A DNA stretch of 57,067 nt from Gemmatimonadota bacterium (lineage in GTDB: Bacteria > Latescibacterota > UBA2968 > UBA8231). Below are positions 18,360 to 27,024 of this stretch, one piece after another. The stretch is taken from the NCBI GenBank assembly GCA_009840005.1, contig VXOR01000109.1, positions 9,059-66,125 of the forward strand. Direction: 5' to 3'. Every line of letters begins with the position of its first letter. The first letter of the stretch is position 1. The position numbers and the translations under genes are program-made. Below the pieces are notes generated by a model. The model did no database searches and was not told where the DNA came from. It saw only the letters and a program-made list of their open reading frames with translations.

Positions 18360-18470
18360 GATTTCCTCCTTTTTTGATAAATGACGCATCGGCTGCCAAA
18401 GATGGATCGTCGTCGCTTGTGCAAGCTGCAAACATAAAGATCATCCGCCACGTCAATAATATATCCGCAG

Positions 18471-19136
18471 CTACCCTTCAAAAGCGAGTACGCGCAGTGG
18501 AATGGCGTCGGTTTCAGCCGCTGGTAATGGCTGGGCGAAAAGGTACACGCGGGGTTGTCGCAGGTCGCCCAAGCGGTCTAGGCTCTCGATTAGGGGAATG
18601 CCGTGCGCGAAGAGCAGGTGGTGGTTGGGTAGACTGCGGTCGCCCGGAATATCTAAGCCGGGGGTGTCGATGCCGAGCAGTTTGATGCCAGCTTCGACGA
18701 GCCAGCGCAAGGCTTCGGTTGTGGGGTAAGGCGGATAGGAACCAGCGGTAGCCCGTAGATCCCAATCAAAGCGAAAGAGGGCGATGTCTCCCGGACGGAC
18801 GCCGCCACCCGGTTCGGCGGCCCGTTGGAATTGCTCCGGCGAGAGCGACTCGCCCAACGGCGCATCGCTAAAGTCGAAGACGATGGCCTCGCCAAAAAAG
18901 CGTTCGACGTCGAGGTCGGCGATGGCCGGGCCGTCTTGGACGGCGTGTAAAGGCCCCTCGACATGGGTGCCGGCGTGACCGCCCATTTCGATGCTAGTGG
19001 TGATATACCAGCGGTCGGTCGGTGGGTCGTCAACGGGTACGCGCGCCGTGCGGTAGTGGATGAGGCGACCTTCCGACGGCGCGATGGTGCGCGAAAGGTC
19101 CACCATGCGGCTGTAGGCGAAGGAGGGGACCTTCAC
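18471..19136 (-). CDS. Cyclase family protein (kynurenine formamidase-like)
   Basis: A 221-residue metal-dependent hydrolase of the cyclase/kynurenine formamidase family. Seen: the metal-binding GHAGTHVEGPLHA near residue 53 (the family H-x-G-T-H motif), VFDFSDAPLG, LLGIDTPGLDIPG, and NHHLLFAHGIPLIESL. The GTG start overlaps the end of the isomerase gene by 4 bp, so both are co-translated. The pair suggests catabolism of a sugar- or lactone-like compound; the substrate is not known. Confidence 0.85.
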   Translation of the reverse strand: MKVPSFAYSRMVDLSRTIAPSEGRLIHYRTARVPVDDPPTDRWYITTSIEMGGHAGTHVEGPLHAVQDGPAIADLDVERFFGEAIVFDFSDAPLGESLSPEQFQRAAEPGGGVRPGDIALFRFDWDLRATAGSYPPYPTTEALRWLVEAGIKLLGIDTPGLDIPGDRSLPNHHLLFAHGIPLIESLDRLGDLRQPRVYLFAQPLPAAETDAIPLRVLAFEG

Positions 19137-19915
19137 GCGATGGCCTTCTTGAGGGCGACTGCGGTCTCGCCGTCGTCGGCATAGACCGGCAGCGCACCGC
19201 TCAGGGTTACGCGCCCGTCGTAGCCGGATGCGCGCAAGGTGTGTAGGAAAAGCGCGTGGTCGGCTGGCGTGGTTTGCGGTCGGCCGCGGCCCGGCTCGGC
19301 AATATGGGCGTGGATCAGGTGAGGCCCGGCTTCTTTGAGCGCGTCGAAAGACTCGCCGTTGAGCTTCATGTGGAAAAAGTCGGCCATCAGCTTGGCGTGT
19401 GAGCGGTTGACTTCCGCTATGAACTCGGTCGCTTCGGAGACGGTGTTGAGCAGGTTGGCGTCGTCGCGGTTATAGGGTTCGAGCGCGACCTTGACACCCC
19501 GTGGCTCGCCGAGGTCGGCGCACAGGTGCAAGAAGTCGGCGACCTGTTGGCGCGCTCTGTCGCGGTCGAAGCCGTCAGGCACCCAGCGCGAGCCGCCGCT
19601 TCCATAGCCGATGACCTCGACCCCAGCCCGTTGCATCTGGTCGAAGACCCGCGTGACAAAAGTACGCAGCCGATCCAAGCTCACGTCGGGGCCGACGACC
19701 ATTAGCCCGCGCCCCTGCGGGTCGCCAATAAAACCGCACATCGTCTTCATCTGTAACGGATGCTTTTTCAAAAGCGCAGAGAACTCGCGCTCGGTCGCTT
19801 GTGGGTCGTCTGCATCGATGCCGAGCAGACCGGGGGAGCCTTCGAGATAGTCGAAGTCCCAGTCGGCGGACTCTGCAAGCTGTTGGCGATTGGTGACTAA
19901 GAGGCCGATCTGCAT
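19133..19915 (-). CDS. Sugar phosphate isomerase/epimerase (TIM barrel)
   Basis: A 260-residue xylose-isomerase-like TIM-barrel protein. Seen: metal-site strands KVALEPYNRDD, KLMADFFHMKLNGE and LIHAHIAEPGRGRPQT. Odd: the last strand reads DGRVTLSGAL, where most members have a Glu metal ligand, so the fourth ligand may be missing or shifted. It is coupled by a 4-bp overlap to the downstream cyclase. Upstream lies a palindromic repeat element and then a Gfo/Idh/MocA gene on the same strand. The substrate is unknown. Confidence 0.83.
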   Translation of the reverse strand: MQIGLLVTNRQQLAESADWDFDYLEGSPGLLGIDADDPQATEREFSALLKKHPLQMKTMCGFIGDPQGRGLMVVGPDVSLDRLRTFVTRVFDQMQRAGVEVIGYGSGGSRWVPDGFDRDRARQQVADFLHLCADLGEPRGVKVALEPYNRDDANLLNTVSEATEFIAEVNRSHAKLMADFFHMKLNGESFDALKEAGPHLIHAHIAEPGRGRPQTTPADHALFLHTLRASGYDGRVTLSGALPVYADDGETAVALKKAIA

Positions 19916-19937
19916 GATTACCTACTTATGTTACGCA

Positions 19938-20083
19938 CTGATGTTACGCACAGGCTCCTAGGTATGGGATGCTTCGCTTCGCTCAGCATGACAAGTGCTA
20001 GGTTGCTGCTTGACTATGTCATGCTGAGCGGAGCGAAGCGGAGTCGAAGCATCTATTACCTCGATGCCCATGCGTAACATCAG
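19938..20083. repeat. MITE-like palindromic element with 13-bp terminal inverted repeats
   Basis: Ends are CTGATGTTACGCA (19938-19950) and its exact inverse (20071-20083). A second, nested palindrome lies inside: GATGCTTCG and CTTCGCTCAGCATGACA on the left are mirrored on the right. There is no coding capacity. Copies of the end motif continue just outside (TTATGTTACGCA at 19926, CAGTTACGCA at 20081). The end sequence recurs at 3371 and 50568. Confidence 0.92.
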
Positions 20084-20173
20084 TTACGCAGTACGTGGTC
20101 GGTGGTTGGTTTTCGGCCCGATTCTCTTTGGGATCGCGGGCAGGACGCCCTTGATTCGACGAGGCCGGTGGCC

Positions 20174-20202
20174 GTAGGGGGCGGTTTCAAACCGCCCCCT
20201 AC
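20174..20202. terminator. Perfect 14-bp-arm hairpin at the oxidoreductase 3' end
   Basis: GTAGGGGGCGGTTT, one C, then the exact inverse. It overlaps the stop codon of the minus-strand oxidoreductase gene. No T-run follows, so it may act as an RNA 3'-end stabiliser or REP-like repeat rather than a classical terminator. A sequence of the same design (GGCGATTCGCGAATCGCC) lies at 44504. Confidence 0.65.
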
Positions 20203-21284
20203 TCCCTGATCCAGCTCATGCCCTCGCCGCGCACCAAAAAGGAACGCTCGTCCCAATGGCCGGGTCGGGTAACGGGCATGCGCCCCTCCTCGACGGCGAC
20301 GTCGAGTGGGTTGTCGCGGGTTTGCAGCGGCAGGGCCACGCGCTCGTGCAGCCTAGCCGATTCATAGACGCCCATCATGATTTCGGTGGCGGCCTTGCCG
20401 TGCTCGGCCTTGCCGTAGTAGTCCTCAAAATCGCCCTCAATCCAGCGGCAGATGCCGTAGGCCTGATCGACGAAGGCGTTGCCGTAACCGCTGCTCTTAT
20501 CGGTGGGTTCAAACTCCTGCCAGCCGCCGGAGGTGGCCGTCATGTAGCGCAGGCTGTTGTCGCTGACGACCATCATGCCGTCTTCGCCGTAGATGGTGGC
20601 ACCCACCTGATAAATATCGTTCATCTCGTTTTCGATCACGCCTTCGACCCCGTCGGGATACCCGATGATTCCCACGCAGCGGTCTTCGACCCGATGGCCG
20701 AAGACGAAGTGGTCGGTGTGGCGTTCGACCGAACCCATGACCCACTCGGCCTGCGGATCGCCGAGGGCGTAGAGCTGGAAGTCGATGCAGTGGGTGCCGG
20801 TGTTCATCATCCCGGCCTTGACCGCGGACCACAGCCGCTGCGGTTTGCCGATGGCTCCGTCGGCGATCATCCGCCGCGCCCCGCGCCAACAAGAGTAAAA
20901 GCGGCGCTGGTGGCCGATGGCGAGCTTGACGTCGTTGCGCTCGGCGGCGATGACCATGGCCTCGGCCTCGCCCAAGGAGATGGCCATGGGCTTTTCGCAG
21001 AGCACGGCTTGGGGCCGACGGGCGCAGGCGGCAATGGACATTTCCGCGTGCTGGGGGTCCCAAGAGCAAACGCTGACGATGTCGAGGTTTTCCACGTCGA
21101 GCATCTCGCGGTAGGAGAGATACTGTTTTTCGACGTTGAAATCCGCGGCGTAGCTAGCCAAGGCTTCGGGGTGCGCGTCGGCGATGGCAGCGATTTCAGT
21201 GTGCTCGCACTCGGCCCAGCCGCGGCCGTGCTCGCGGGCAATGCGGCCGGAGGCAATGACGCCAACGCGGTATTTGGCCGGCAT
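20199..21284 (-). CDS. Gfo/Idh/MocA family oxidoreductase
   Basis: A 361-residue NAD(P)-dependent oxidoreductase-like protein. Seen: YRVGVIASGRIAREHG at the N-terminus, AIADAHPEAL, SVCSWDPQHAEM, the catalytic-site AVLCEKPMAIS (E-K-P), and MMNTGTHCIDFQLY. It starts one base after the stop codon of the SPFH gene, so it is probably the second gene of that transcript. The last codon overlaps a strong hairpin. Family members act on sugars, inositols and related polyols; the substrate is not known. Confidence 0.88.
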   Translation of the reverse strand: MPAKYRVGVIASGRIAREHGRGWAECEHTEIAAIADAHPEALASYAADFNVEKQYLSYREMLDVENLDIVSVCSWDPQHAEMSIAACARRPQAVLCEKPMAISLGEAEAMVIAAERNDVKLAIGHQRRFYSCWRGARRMIADGAIGKPQRLWSAVKAGMMNTGTHCIDFQLYALGDPQAEWVMGSVERHTDHFVFGHRVEDRCVGIIGYPDGVEGVIENEMNDIYQVGATIYGEDGMMVVSDNSLRYMTATSGGWQEFEPTDKSSGYGNAFVDQAYGICRWIEGDFEDYYGKAEHGKAATEIMMGVYESARLHERVALPLQTRDNPLDVAVEEGRMPVTRPGHWDERSFLVRGEGMSWIRE

Positions 21285-21285
21285 A

Positions 21286-22173
21286 CTACTTGGTTTCGCC
21301 TAGGTGCATCAGGGGCAGCGGTGAAGGGCTGTCGCTGTTGATGAAATAGACCTTGGCGGCAGGATCCTTAGAGATGGCTTCGAGGGACTTGAGTGCTTGG
21401 AGTTTGACGTAGTTGGGGTTGCGGCCAATGGCGTCGTTGATCTTGGTGATTTCGTAGGCTTGGGCGTCAGCGAGCAAGCGACGCTTCTCGGCTTCGGCTG
21501 AGGCGGCGTTCTTTTCGGCCTCGGCGGCGGCGACTTTTTGTTCCTGCTCGGTGGTGAAGCGCTCCAACTCGGCCTTTTGCTTTTCGACTTCCTGCTCGCG
21601 CTCTTTTTTGGCCTCAATGGCCTTGGTGATAAAGGGCGGCAGGGAGATGTCGCGGATCAACACGGCCTCGATGGCGACCCCCTTCGTGCCTAGGTAATCT
21701 TTGAGTCCTTCGAGTAGGGCGACCTGCAACGTCGTCTGAGTCTCCTCCAAAAAGAAGTCCTCGGCGCGTTTGATGGTCTTGCCCTGCTCGCGGATCTGCG
21801 AGCGCAGCTTGGGGACGATGTGCACGGCGAGCACGTCGCTAATAGTGCCGGTCTCTTTTAGGATGCTCGGCGTTTGGCTGGCGACGAGGCGGTACTGGAC
21901 ACTGACGTCAATTTTGGTCTGTAGCTGGTCTTGGCTAGGGACGTTGGAGGTTTCGGAGTGGGTTTTCTGGCGCACGTCGTATAAGTGCCATTGGTAGAGC
22001 GGGTTGACCGGGATGTGCAAGCCCTCGCTAAAGTGCTTGGACTGGACTTCGCCAAAGAGAGTGGCGACGCCCACGTGGCCGGCCGGGACGCTTTGGTAGA
22101 AGCGCGGACTGACGAGAAATAAGACGAAGACGGCGGCGATGATGCCGAGGATCGACTTAGGTAATTGGATCAT
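21286..22173 (-). CDS. SPFH/Band 7 (prohibitin-like) membrane protein
   Basis: A 295-residue protein with one N-terminal membrane anchor (ILGIIAAVFVLFLVS), the prohibitin-like segment VPAGHVGVATLFGEVQ, and a charged C-terminal coiled coil (about residues 190-255) rich in Glu, Lys and Ala. Such proteins form large membrane-bound rings that often hold proteases. The ATG at 22173 has a perfect AGGAGG six bases upstream; the frame extends 27 bp further without support. It is followed one base later by the Gfo/Idh/MocA gene, an unusual partner, so the link may be only transcriptional. Confidence 0.87.
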   Translation of the reverse strand: MIQLPKSILGIIAAVFVLFLVSPRFYQSVPAGHVGVATLFGEVQSKHFSEGLHIPVNPLYQWHLYDVRQKTHSETSNVPSQDQLQTKIDVSVQYRLVASQTPSILKETGTISDVLAVHIVPKLRSQIREQGKTIKRAEDFFLEETQTTLQVALLEGLKDYLGTKGVAIEAVLIRDISLPPFITKAIEAKKEREQEVEKQKAELERFTTEQEQKVAAAEAEKNAASAEAEKRRLLADAQAYEITKINDAIGRNPNYVKLQALKSLEAISKDPAAKVYFINSDSPSPLPLMHLGETK

Positions 22174-22317
22174 GGGGGGCCTCCTTACGGGCTCGGACAT
22201 TTTTACCTACCTTTGAGTGGGTGGGGGAGATTAATAGCCTAGAAGGTAAATCCTCCACCTGAAAATGTCCATTAGAACACCCAAGACTAGATACTCGGCT
22301 GCAAGCGGGCGGGCGCT

Positions 22318-23721
22318 GTGCTCCTGACCATAAGTACGATCCATCAGCCCGCCACGGACTTGGGCTATCTCCTGCACAAGCACCCGGATCGCGCCCAAGC
22401 CTTCGACCTGCCCTTTGGGACGGCGCATGTCTTCTACTTAGAAGCCTCGTCTGAACGATGCACGGCCGCGTTGCTCCTCGACGTAGATCCAACCGCGCTC
22501 AAGCGGCGCTCGATGTCTCCCGACTTCGCGTTGGCGTCTTATGTCAATGATCGTCCCTACGCGGCCTCTTCCTTTACCAGCGTGGCCATTGCCCGCGTTT
22601 TTACCTCGGCCTTAAACGGACAGTGCCGAGAACGGGCTGAGCTAGTGGAAGAGCCTCTGCCGCTGCGAGTGGGCGTTAGCGCGCTGCCCTGCCGGGGAGG
22701 CGAGGACTTGTTGCGCGGCCTTTTTGAGCCGTTGGGATATGCGGTGGAGGCTAGGGGCTTCTTGCTCGACGAGCATTTTTTAGAGTGGGGAAACAGCCCC
22801 TATTACGAGGTCGAGCTAGCGTGCGTGCAGCCGTTAAAAGAAATGCTGGCGCATCTGTACGTGCTGATACCAGTGCTCGACGACGAGAAGCACTACTACG
22901 TGGGCGAGGAAGAAATCGACAAACTTATGCGGCGGGGTGGGGAATGGCTGGCAGGCCACCCGTTGAGAGACCTAGTCGTCGAGCGCTACCTAAAGCACCA
23001 GCGAGGTCTGAAGCAGGCCGCGCTGTCGCGGCTTTTGATAGAGGAAGCAGGAGAGGCCGAAGATCACGCGAGGGAAGAGGCCCTTGAAGCGGAGCTGAGC
23101 TTGAACCAGCAGCGGTTAGCCGCCGTGTTCGAGGAACTCAAGGCGAGTGGTGCTCGGCGGGTGCTGGACCTCGGCTGTGGGGAGGGACGGCTGCTCGCGC
23201 TGTTGGCGGCGGAAGTGCAGTTCGCCGAAGTGGCGGGAATGGACGTGTCGCCGCAAGCCCTGTCGCGCGCTCGTCGGCGGTTAGAGAGATTGCCGCGCGG
23301 CGAACAGGTTGTGGTTTTTCAAGGGTCGCTGGCCTATCGCGACGCTCGGTTGAGTGGGTACGACGCCGCAGCGCTGGTGGAGGTCGTCGAGCATTTGGAT
23401 CCGCCGCAGCTACGGGCCTGCGAGCGGGCCGTTTTCGAGTTCGCCCGACCCGCTACGGTGGTGATAACTACCCCCAACGCCGAATACAACGCCCATTGGA
23501 CTTCGGCGAGCTCAGTCGAGTCGGGCGCACTGCCAGCCGGTGCATTTCGCCATCCCGACCACCGCTTTGAGTGGCGGCGGGCGGAATTTGGGGCGTGGGC
23601 CGAGGAGGTGGGGAAGCGCTATGGATATGCCGTGCGCATCGCGCCCGTCGGCCCGGAGGATTCCGAGCTAGGCGCACCGACGCAGATGGCGATTTTCTCT
23701 GCGGGGGGTACTCGTGGCTGA
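22318..23721 (+). CDS. hen1: Hen1 3'-terminal RNA ribose 2'-O-methyltransferase
   Basis: A 467-residue bacterial Hen1, which methylates the 2'-OH of the 3' end at an RNA cut so that the Pnkp-repaired RNA resists re-cleavage. Seen: the N-terminal Hen1 domain (LTISTIHQPATDLGYLLHKHP), SAM motif VLDLGCGEGRLLALL near residue 278, metal-site EVVEHLDP, TTPNAEYN and FRHPDHRFEW. Between NAEYN and FRHPDH lies an eight-residue insert TSASSVES encoded by an exact 24-bp repeat (23500-23523). Start is GTG, with the characteristic N-terminus directly after it. It overlaps pnkp by 8 bp. Confidence 0.95.
   Translation: MLLTISTIHQPATDLGYLLHKHPDRAQAFDLPFGTAHVFYLEASSERCTAALLLDVDPTALKRRSMSPDFALASYVNDRPYAASSFTSVAIARVFTSALNGQCRERAELVEEPLPLRVGVSALPCRGGEDLLRGLFEPLGYAVEARGFLLDEHFLEWGNSPYYEVELACVQPLKEMLAHLYVLIPVLDDEKHYYVGEEEIDKLMRRGGEWLAGHPLRDLVVERYLKHQRGLKQAALSRLLIEEAGEAEDHAREEALEAELSLNQQRLAAVFEELKASGARRVLDLGCGEGRLLALLAAEVQFAEVAGMDVSPQALSRARRRLERLPRGEQVVVFQGSLAYRDARLSGYDAAALVEVVEHLDPPQLRACERAVFEFARPATVVITTPNAEYNAHWTSASSVESGALPAGAFRHPDHRFEWRRAEFGAWAEEVGKRYGYAVRIAPVGPEDSELGAPTQMAIFSAGGTRG
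23500..23523 (+). repeat. 24-bp in-frame repeat copy inside hen1
   Basis: Core ACTTCGGCGAGCTCAG, differing by one base from the units of the array at 1-115. It encodes residues 395-402 in the same TSASSVES frame. Confidence 0.93.
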
Positions 23722-26287
23722 CGAAAAAGTGCGGCTCTCGATACCCGATCTCTCGCTGGTGGTGCTAATCGGCGTTTCTAGCGCGGGCAAATCGACCTTT
23801 GCCCGCGAGCACTTTCTCCCGACCGAAGTGCTTTCTGCGGACTTTTTTCGCGGAGTAGTGGCAGACGACGAAAACAGCCTAGAGGCCACGGACGATGCGT
23901 TCGCCGCCCTGCACTTTGTCGCTGCCCGCCGCTTGGCGCGGGGCCTGTTGACCGTGGTAGATGCGACCAACGTCCAGCCCGAGGCGCGCAAGCCGCTGGT
24001 GGAACTAGCCAAGCGCTATCACGCCCAGCCGGTGGCCATCGTCTTCGACCTGCCCCAGGCGCTTTGCGAAGAGCGCGCGGCCACGCGCACCGACCGCGAC
24101 TTGCCCCCCCACGTAATCCCCCGACAATACCGCCAGCTACGCCGCGGCCTCAAGGGCCTCAAGCGCGAGGGCTTTCGCCGCACCTTTGCGCTGCGCTCAC
24201 CTGCCGACGTGGCGCGGGTCGAAACGGTGCGGGAGAAGCTGTGGCCCGACCGCCGTGAGGAGCGCGGTCCGTTTGACATCATCGGCGATGTCCACGGATG
24301 TTGCGCCGAACTCGAAGCCCTGCTCGACCAGCTAGGGTATCGCATTGCAGGGGAGAAGGTGGAACCGCCGCCAGGGCGCAAGGCCGTCTTTGTCGGCGAC
24401 TTGGTGGACCGCGGCCCCAATGCCCCCGGCGTCCTCGCGCTGGTCATGCGCATGGTGGAGTCGGGCGCGGCCCTGTGCGTGCCGGGCAACCACGACGCAC
24501 GCTTGGTAAGGGCCTTGCAGGGCAGGAAGGTCCAACGCACACACGGCTTGGAGGAGACGCTGACCCAATTGGCTGGCGAGACGGCGGAGTTCAAGAAAAA
24601 GGTCGAAACCTTTCTCGGCGGCCTAGTCAGCCACTACGTCCTCGACGGGGGTGCATTAGTGGTAGCGCACGCTGGTATGAAGGAGGAAATGGCTGGCCGC
24701 GCGTCCGGGGCCGTGCGGGCGTTTGCTCTGTACGGAGACGTGACGGGCGAAGAAGACGAATTTGGCTTGCCGGTGCGCCGCGATTGGGCGGCTGAGTATC
24801 GGGGCCGCGCCCGCGTCGTCTATGGCCACACGCCTGTGGCGCAGCCAGAGTGGGTCAACAACGCGATCAACATCGACACTGGCTGCGTGTTTGGCGGCGC
24901 GCTGACAGCGCTGCGCTATCCCGAGCTGGAACTCGTATCTGTTCCGGCCAAGGCGCAGTACTCCGAGCCGGTCCGCCCCTTGACGGCGCAACAGACGCAC
25001 GACGATGTGCTCGACTTAGCGGATGTGGCTGGGGGCTTCGACGGCTCGGCTGAGCTCGCCGAACGCCCGAGCTCAGCCAAAGGCCGGCGCGTGGAGACGC
25101 GGTTGATGGGCCGAGTTTTCGTCCATGCGGAGCGGGCGGCCGCAGCGCTGGAAGTGATGAGCCGCTTTGCCGTTGATCACCGATGGCTGGTCTATCTGCC
25201 GCCGACGATGGCCCCGCCCCAAACCAGCACCCGCCCCGACCTGCTCGAACACCCGGACGAGGTCTTGGCGTACTATCGCCGCTGCGGCGTGCGCGAGCTC
25301 GTCTGCGAGGAGAAGCAGATGGGCTCGCGGGCCGTGCTGGTCGTCTGCCGCGACCCGGCGACCGCGCAGCGGCGCTTTGGCATAGAGGACGGCAGCGCGG
25401 GCATCTGCTACACGCGCACGGGCCGCCGCTTCTTTACGGATGCAGGCTTGGAAGCCGGGATCTTGGATCATGTGCGCCGGGCCTTTGAGCGCAGCGAACT
25501 GTGGCATACGCTGGCGACGGACTGGGCCATACTCGACGCCGAGGTCATGCCTTGGTCGGCCAAGGCGCAGCAGCTACTCGAAGACCAGTACGCCGCGGTG
25601 GGCGCGGCGGCGCGGATGTCGCTGGCAGCGTCCGTGGGTGCGCTGGAGCAGGCGGCGGCGCGGGGCGTGGATGTAGGCGAGCTGTTGAGCCGTTGCCGCA
25701 TCCGGGCCGAGTCCGTGGCGCACTACGCCGCGGCCTATCGCCCCTACTGCTGGCCCGTGCACTCACTCAAGGATCTCAAAGTAGCTCCTTTTCACCTCTT
25801 GGCCACGGAGGGACAAGTCCACGTCAACCAGACCCACGCATGGCATCTGGAGACCTTGGACAAGCTCTGCGCGGCCGGGCCGGATTTGCTGTGCGCGATA
25901 GATCGTCGGCGGGTGATTTTGGACGACATGGACAGCAGCGGCGAAGTAGTTCGGTGGTGGGAGGAATTGACCGCAAACGGCAGCGAGGGATTCGTCGCTA
26001 AGCCTCTAGACTTCGTCTGCACAGGTGAACGCGGCCTCGTCCAGCCGGCGCTCAAGTGCCGGGGCCGCGCGTATTTGCGGCTGATCTACGGGCCTGAGTA
26101 CACGGAGCGCCTAGAGCTTTTGCGCCGCCGCAGTCTCAAGGGCAAACAGGCGTTGGCCCTGCGGGAATTTGCGCTGGGGGTGGAGGGCTTGGAGCGGTTT
26201 GTCGCCGGACAGCCCTTGCGCCGGATACACGAATGCGTCTTTGGGGTCTTGGCGTTGGAAAGCGCGCCGGTTGACCCGAGATTCTAG
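23714..26287 (+). CDS. pnkp: Polynucleotide kinase-phosphatase/RNA ligase (Pnkp)
   Basis: An 857-residue three-domain RNA repair enzyme that heals and seals cleaved RNA together with Hen1. Domains seen: N-terminal 5'-kinase with VVLIGVSSAGKSTFAREHF (about 10-28); central metallophosphatase with FDIIGDVHGC, FVGDLVDRGPN, VPGNHDARL and VVYGHTP (about 180-400); C-terminal ligase-like adenylyltransferase with CEEKQMGSRAV carrying the nucleotidyl Lys (about 535). The start GTG overlaps hen1. In the linker between phosphatase and ligase domains (444-457) is a reverse-orientation copy of the 24-bp repeat next to a partial forward copy. All three catalytic motif sets look intact. Confidence 0.95.
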   Translation: MADEKVRLSIPDLSLVVLIGVSSAGKSTFAREHFLPTEVLSADFFRGVVADDENSLEATDDAFAALHFVAARRLARGLLTVVDATNVQPEARKPLVELAKRYHAQPVAIVFDLPQALCEERAATRTDRDLPPHVIPRQYRQLRRGLKGLKREGFRRTFALRSPADVARVETVREKLWPDRREERGPFDIIGDVHGCCAELEALLDQLGYRIAGEKVEPPPGRKAVFVGDLVDRGPNAPGVLALVMRMVESGAALCVPGNHDARLVRALQGRKVQRTHGLEETLTQLAGETAEFKKKVETFLGGLVSHYVLDGGALVVAHAGMKEEMAGRASGAVRAFALYGDVTGEEDEFGLPVRRDWAAEYRGRARVVYGHTPVAQPEWVNNAINIDTGCVFGGALTALRYPELELVSVPAKAQYSEPVRPLTAQQTHDDVLDLADVAGGFDGSAELAERPSSAKGRRVETRLMGRVFVHAERAAAALEVMSRFAVDHRWLVYLPPTMAPPQTSTRPDLLEHPDEVLAYYRRCGVRELVCEEKQMGSRAVLVVCRDPATAQRRFGIEDGSAGICYTRTGRRFFTDAGLEAGILDHVRRAFERSELWHTLATDWAILDAEVMPWSAKAQQLLEDQYAAVGAAARMSLAASVGALEQAAARGVDVGELLSRCRIRAESVAHYAAAYRPYCWPVHSLKDLKVAPFHLLATEGQVHVNQTHAWHLETLDKLCAAGPDLLCAIDRRRVILDDMDSSGEVVRWWEELTANGSEGFVAKPLDFVCTGERGLVQPALKCRGRAYLRLIYGPEYTERLELLRRRSLKGKQALALREFALGVEGLERFVAGQPLRRIHECVFGVLALESAPVDPRF
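25043..25082 (-). repeat. Reverse 24-bp repeat plus partial forward copy inside pnkp
   Basis: 25043-25063 is the inverse of TTCGGCGAGCTCAGCCGAGC; 25068-25082 is a partial forward copy (CGAGCTCAGCCAAAG). It encodes GSAELAERPSSAK in the interdomain linker. Confidence 0.8.
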
Positions 26288-26359
26288 GAATGGGCCGCTT
26301 GCGTCGCCGCCCATTGTCTCGGTATTATCAAACAGTTACGTCTCGACGGAGGACAGACC

Positions 26360-26929
26360 ATGATTACCATTACTGAAGCAGCAGAAGAGAAAATTGCCGA
26401 TCTAGTCGCCGCCAGCGACAAGCCAGTCAAGGGTTTGCGCATCGGTGCCCGCCTCGACCCCGCCAAGCAGGTTGACTACAAGCTGGCGTTCATCTCCGAT
26501 CAGCAGATAGGCGGCGACGATCAGGTCGTCCACTTCGAGGGATTTGACGTGTACATGGATCCCGAAAGCGCCGATCTGTTGGCGGAAGCCAAGGTGGATT
26601 ACGTAGATGGGCTTATGGGTTCGGGCTTCAAGATCGAGCGTCCGCGCAAGATGCCCGCGCACCTGAGCGGCCCGGTGGCCGAGGCCGTCCACCGCGTCAT
26701 CGAAACCCAAATCAACCCGGGCGTGGCTTCGCACGGCGGCGTGGTGACCTTAGTAGATATCAAGGGCAATACGGTATTTGTGCAGATGGGCGGGGGCTGT
26801 CAGGGCTGCGGCCAAGCCGATGTGACGCTCAAACAGGGCATCATTCGCATGATCAAGGAAGCCGTGCCCGAGGTGGAAGCTGTAGAGGACGCGACGGATC
26901 ACGCCGCGGGAGAAAATCCGTACTATTAG
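26360..26929 (+). CDS. nfuA: Fe-S cluster carrier protein NfuA
   Basis: A 189-residue NfuA-type protein: an N-terminal HesB/IscA-like domain (ITITEAAEEKIADLVA, about 1-95) and a C-terminal NifU domain with the cluster-binding C-x-x-C in GGGCQGCGQADVTLKQGI (about 148-165). NfuA carries 4Fe-4S clusters to client enzymes. As in other NfuA proteins, the N-terminal domain lacks the IscA Cys ligands. A Shine-Dalgarno (GGAGGACAG) precedes the ATG. It stands downstream of pnkp with a 72-bp gap and may share its transcript. Confidence 0.92.
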   Translation: MITITEAAEEKIADLVAASDKPVKGLRIGARLDPAKQVDYKLAFISDQQIGGDDQVVHFEGFDVYMDPESADLLAEAKVDYVDGLMGSGFKIERPRKMPAHLSGPVAEAVHRVIETQINPGVASHGGVVTLVDIKGNTVFVQMGGGCQGCGQADVTLKQGIIRMIKEAVPEVEAVEDATDHAAGENPYY

Positions 26930-27000
26930 TGGTCAGTGGCCAGTGGTTAGTGGTTAGTCCCAACCCCGCACCTCGCCCTAAGGGAGGGGGACTGACCACC
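26930..27000 (+). repeat. Intergenic repeat with GTGGTCAGT/ACTGACCAC inverted ends
   Basis: GTGGTCAGT (26931-26939) is mirrored by ACTGACCAC (26990-26998), with short direct repeats AGTGGTTAGTGGTTAGT inside. It fills the gap between nfuA and the next PhyH gene. Confidence 0.7.
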
Positions 27001-27024
27001 CACCACCTGCTCTGGAGAGGCTCT

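Noticed and set aside
20256..21341. A 361-codon plus-strand frame
   Set aside because: Antisense shadow of the Gfo/Idh/MocA gene, which has all its family motifs; the antisense product is low-complexity.
22231..22428. Minus-strand 65-codon frame upstream of hen1
   Set aside because: Half of it is antisense to the conserved Hen1 N-terminus and it lacks a Shine-Dalgarno.
26929..27024. Upstream extension of the PhyH frame at 27025
   Set aside because: It lies wholly in an intergenic inverted repeat; the ATG at 27025 has its own Shine-Dalgarno.
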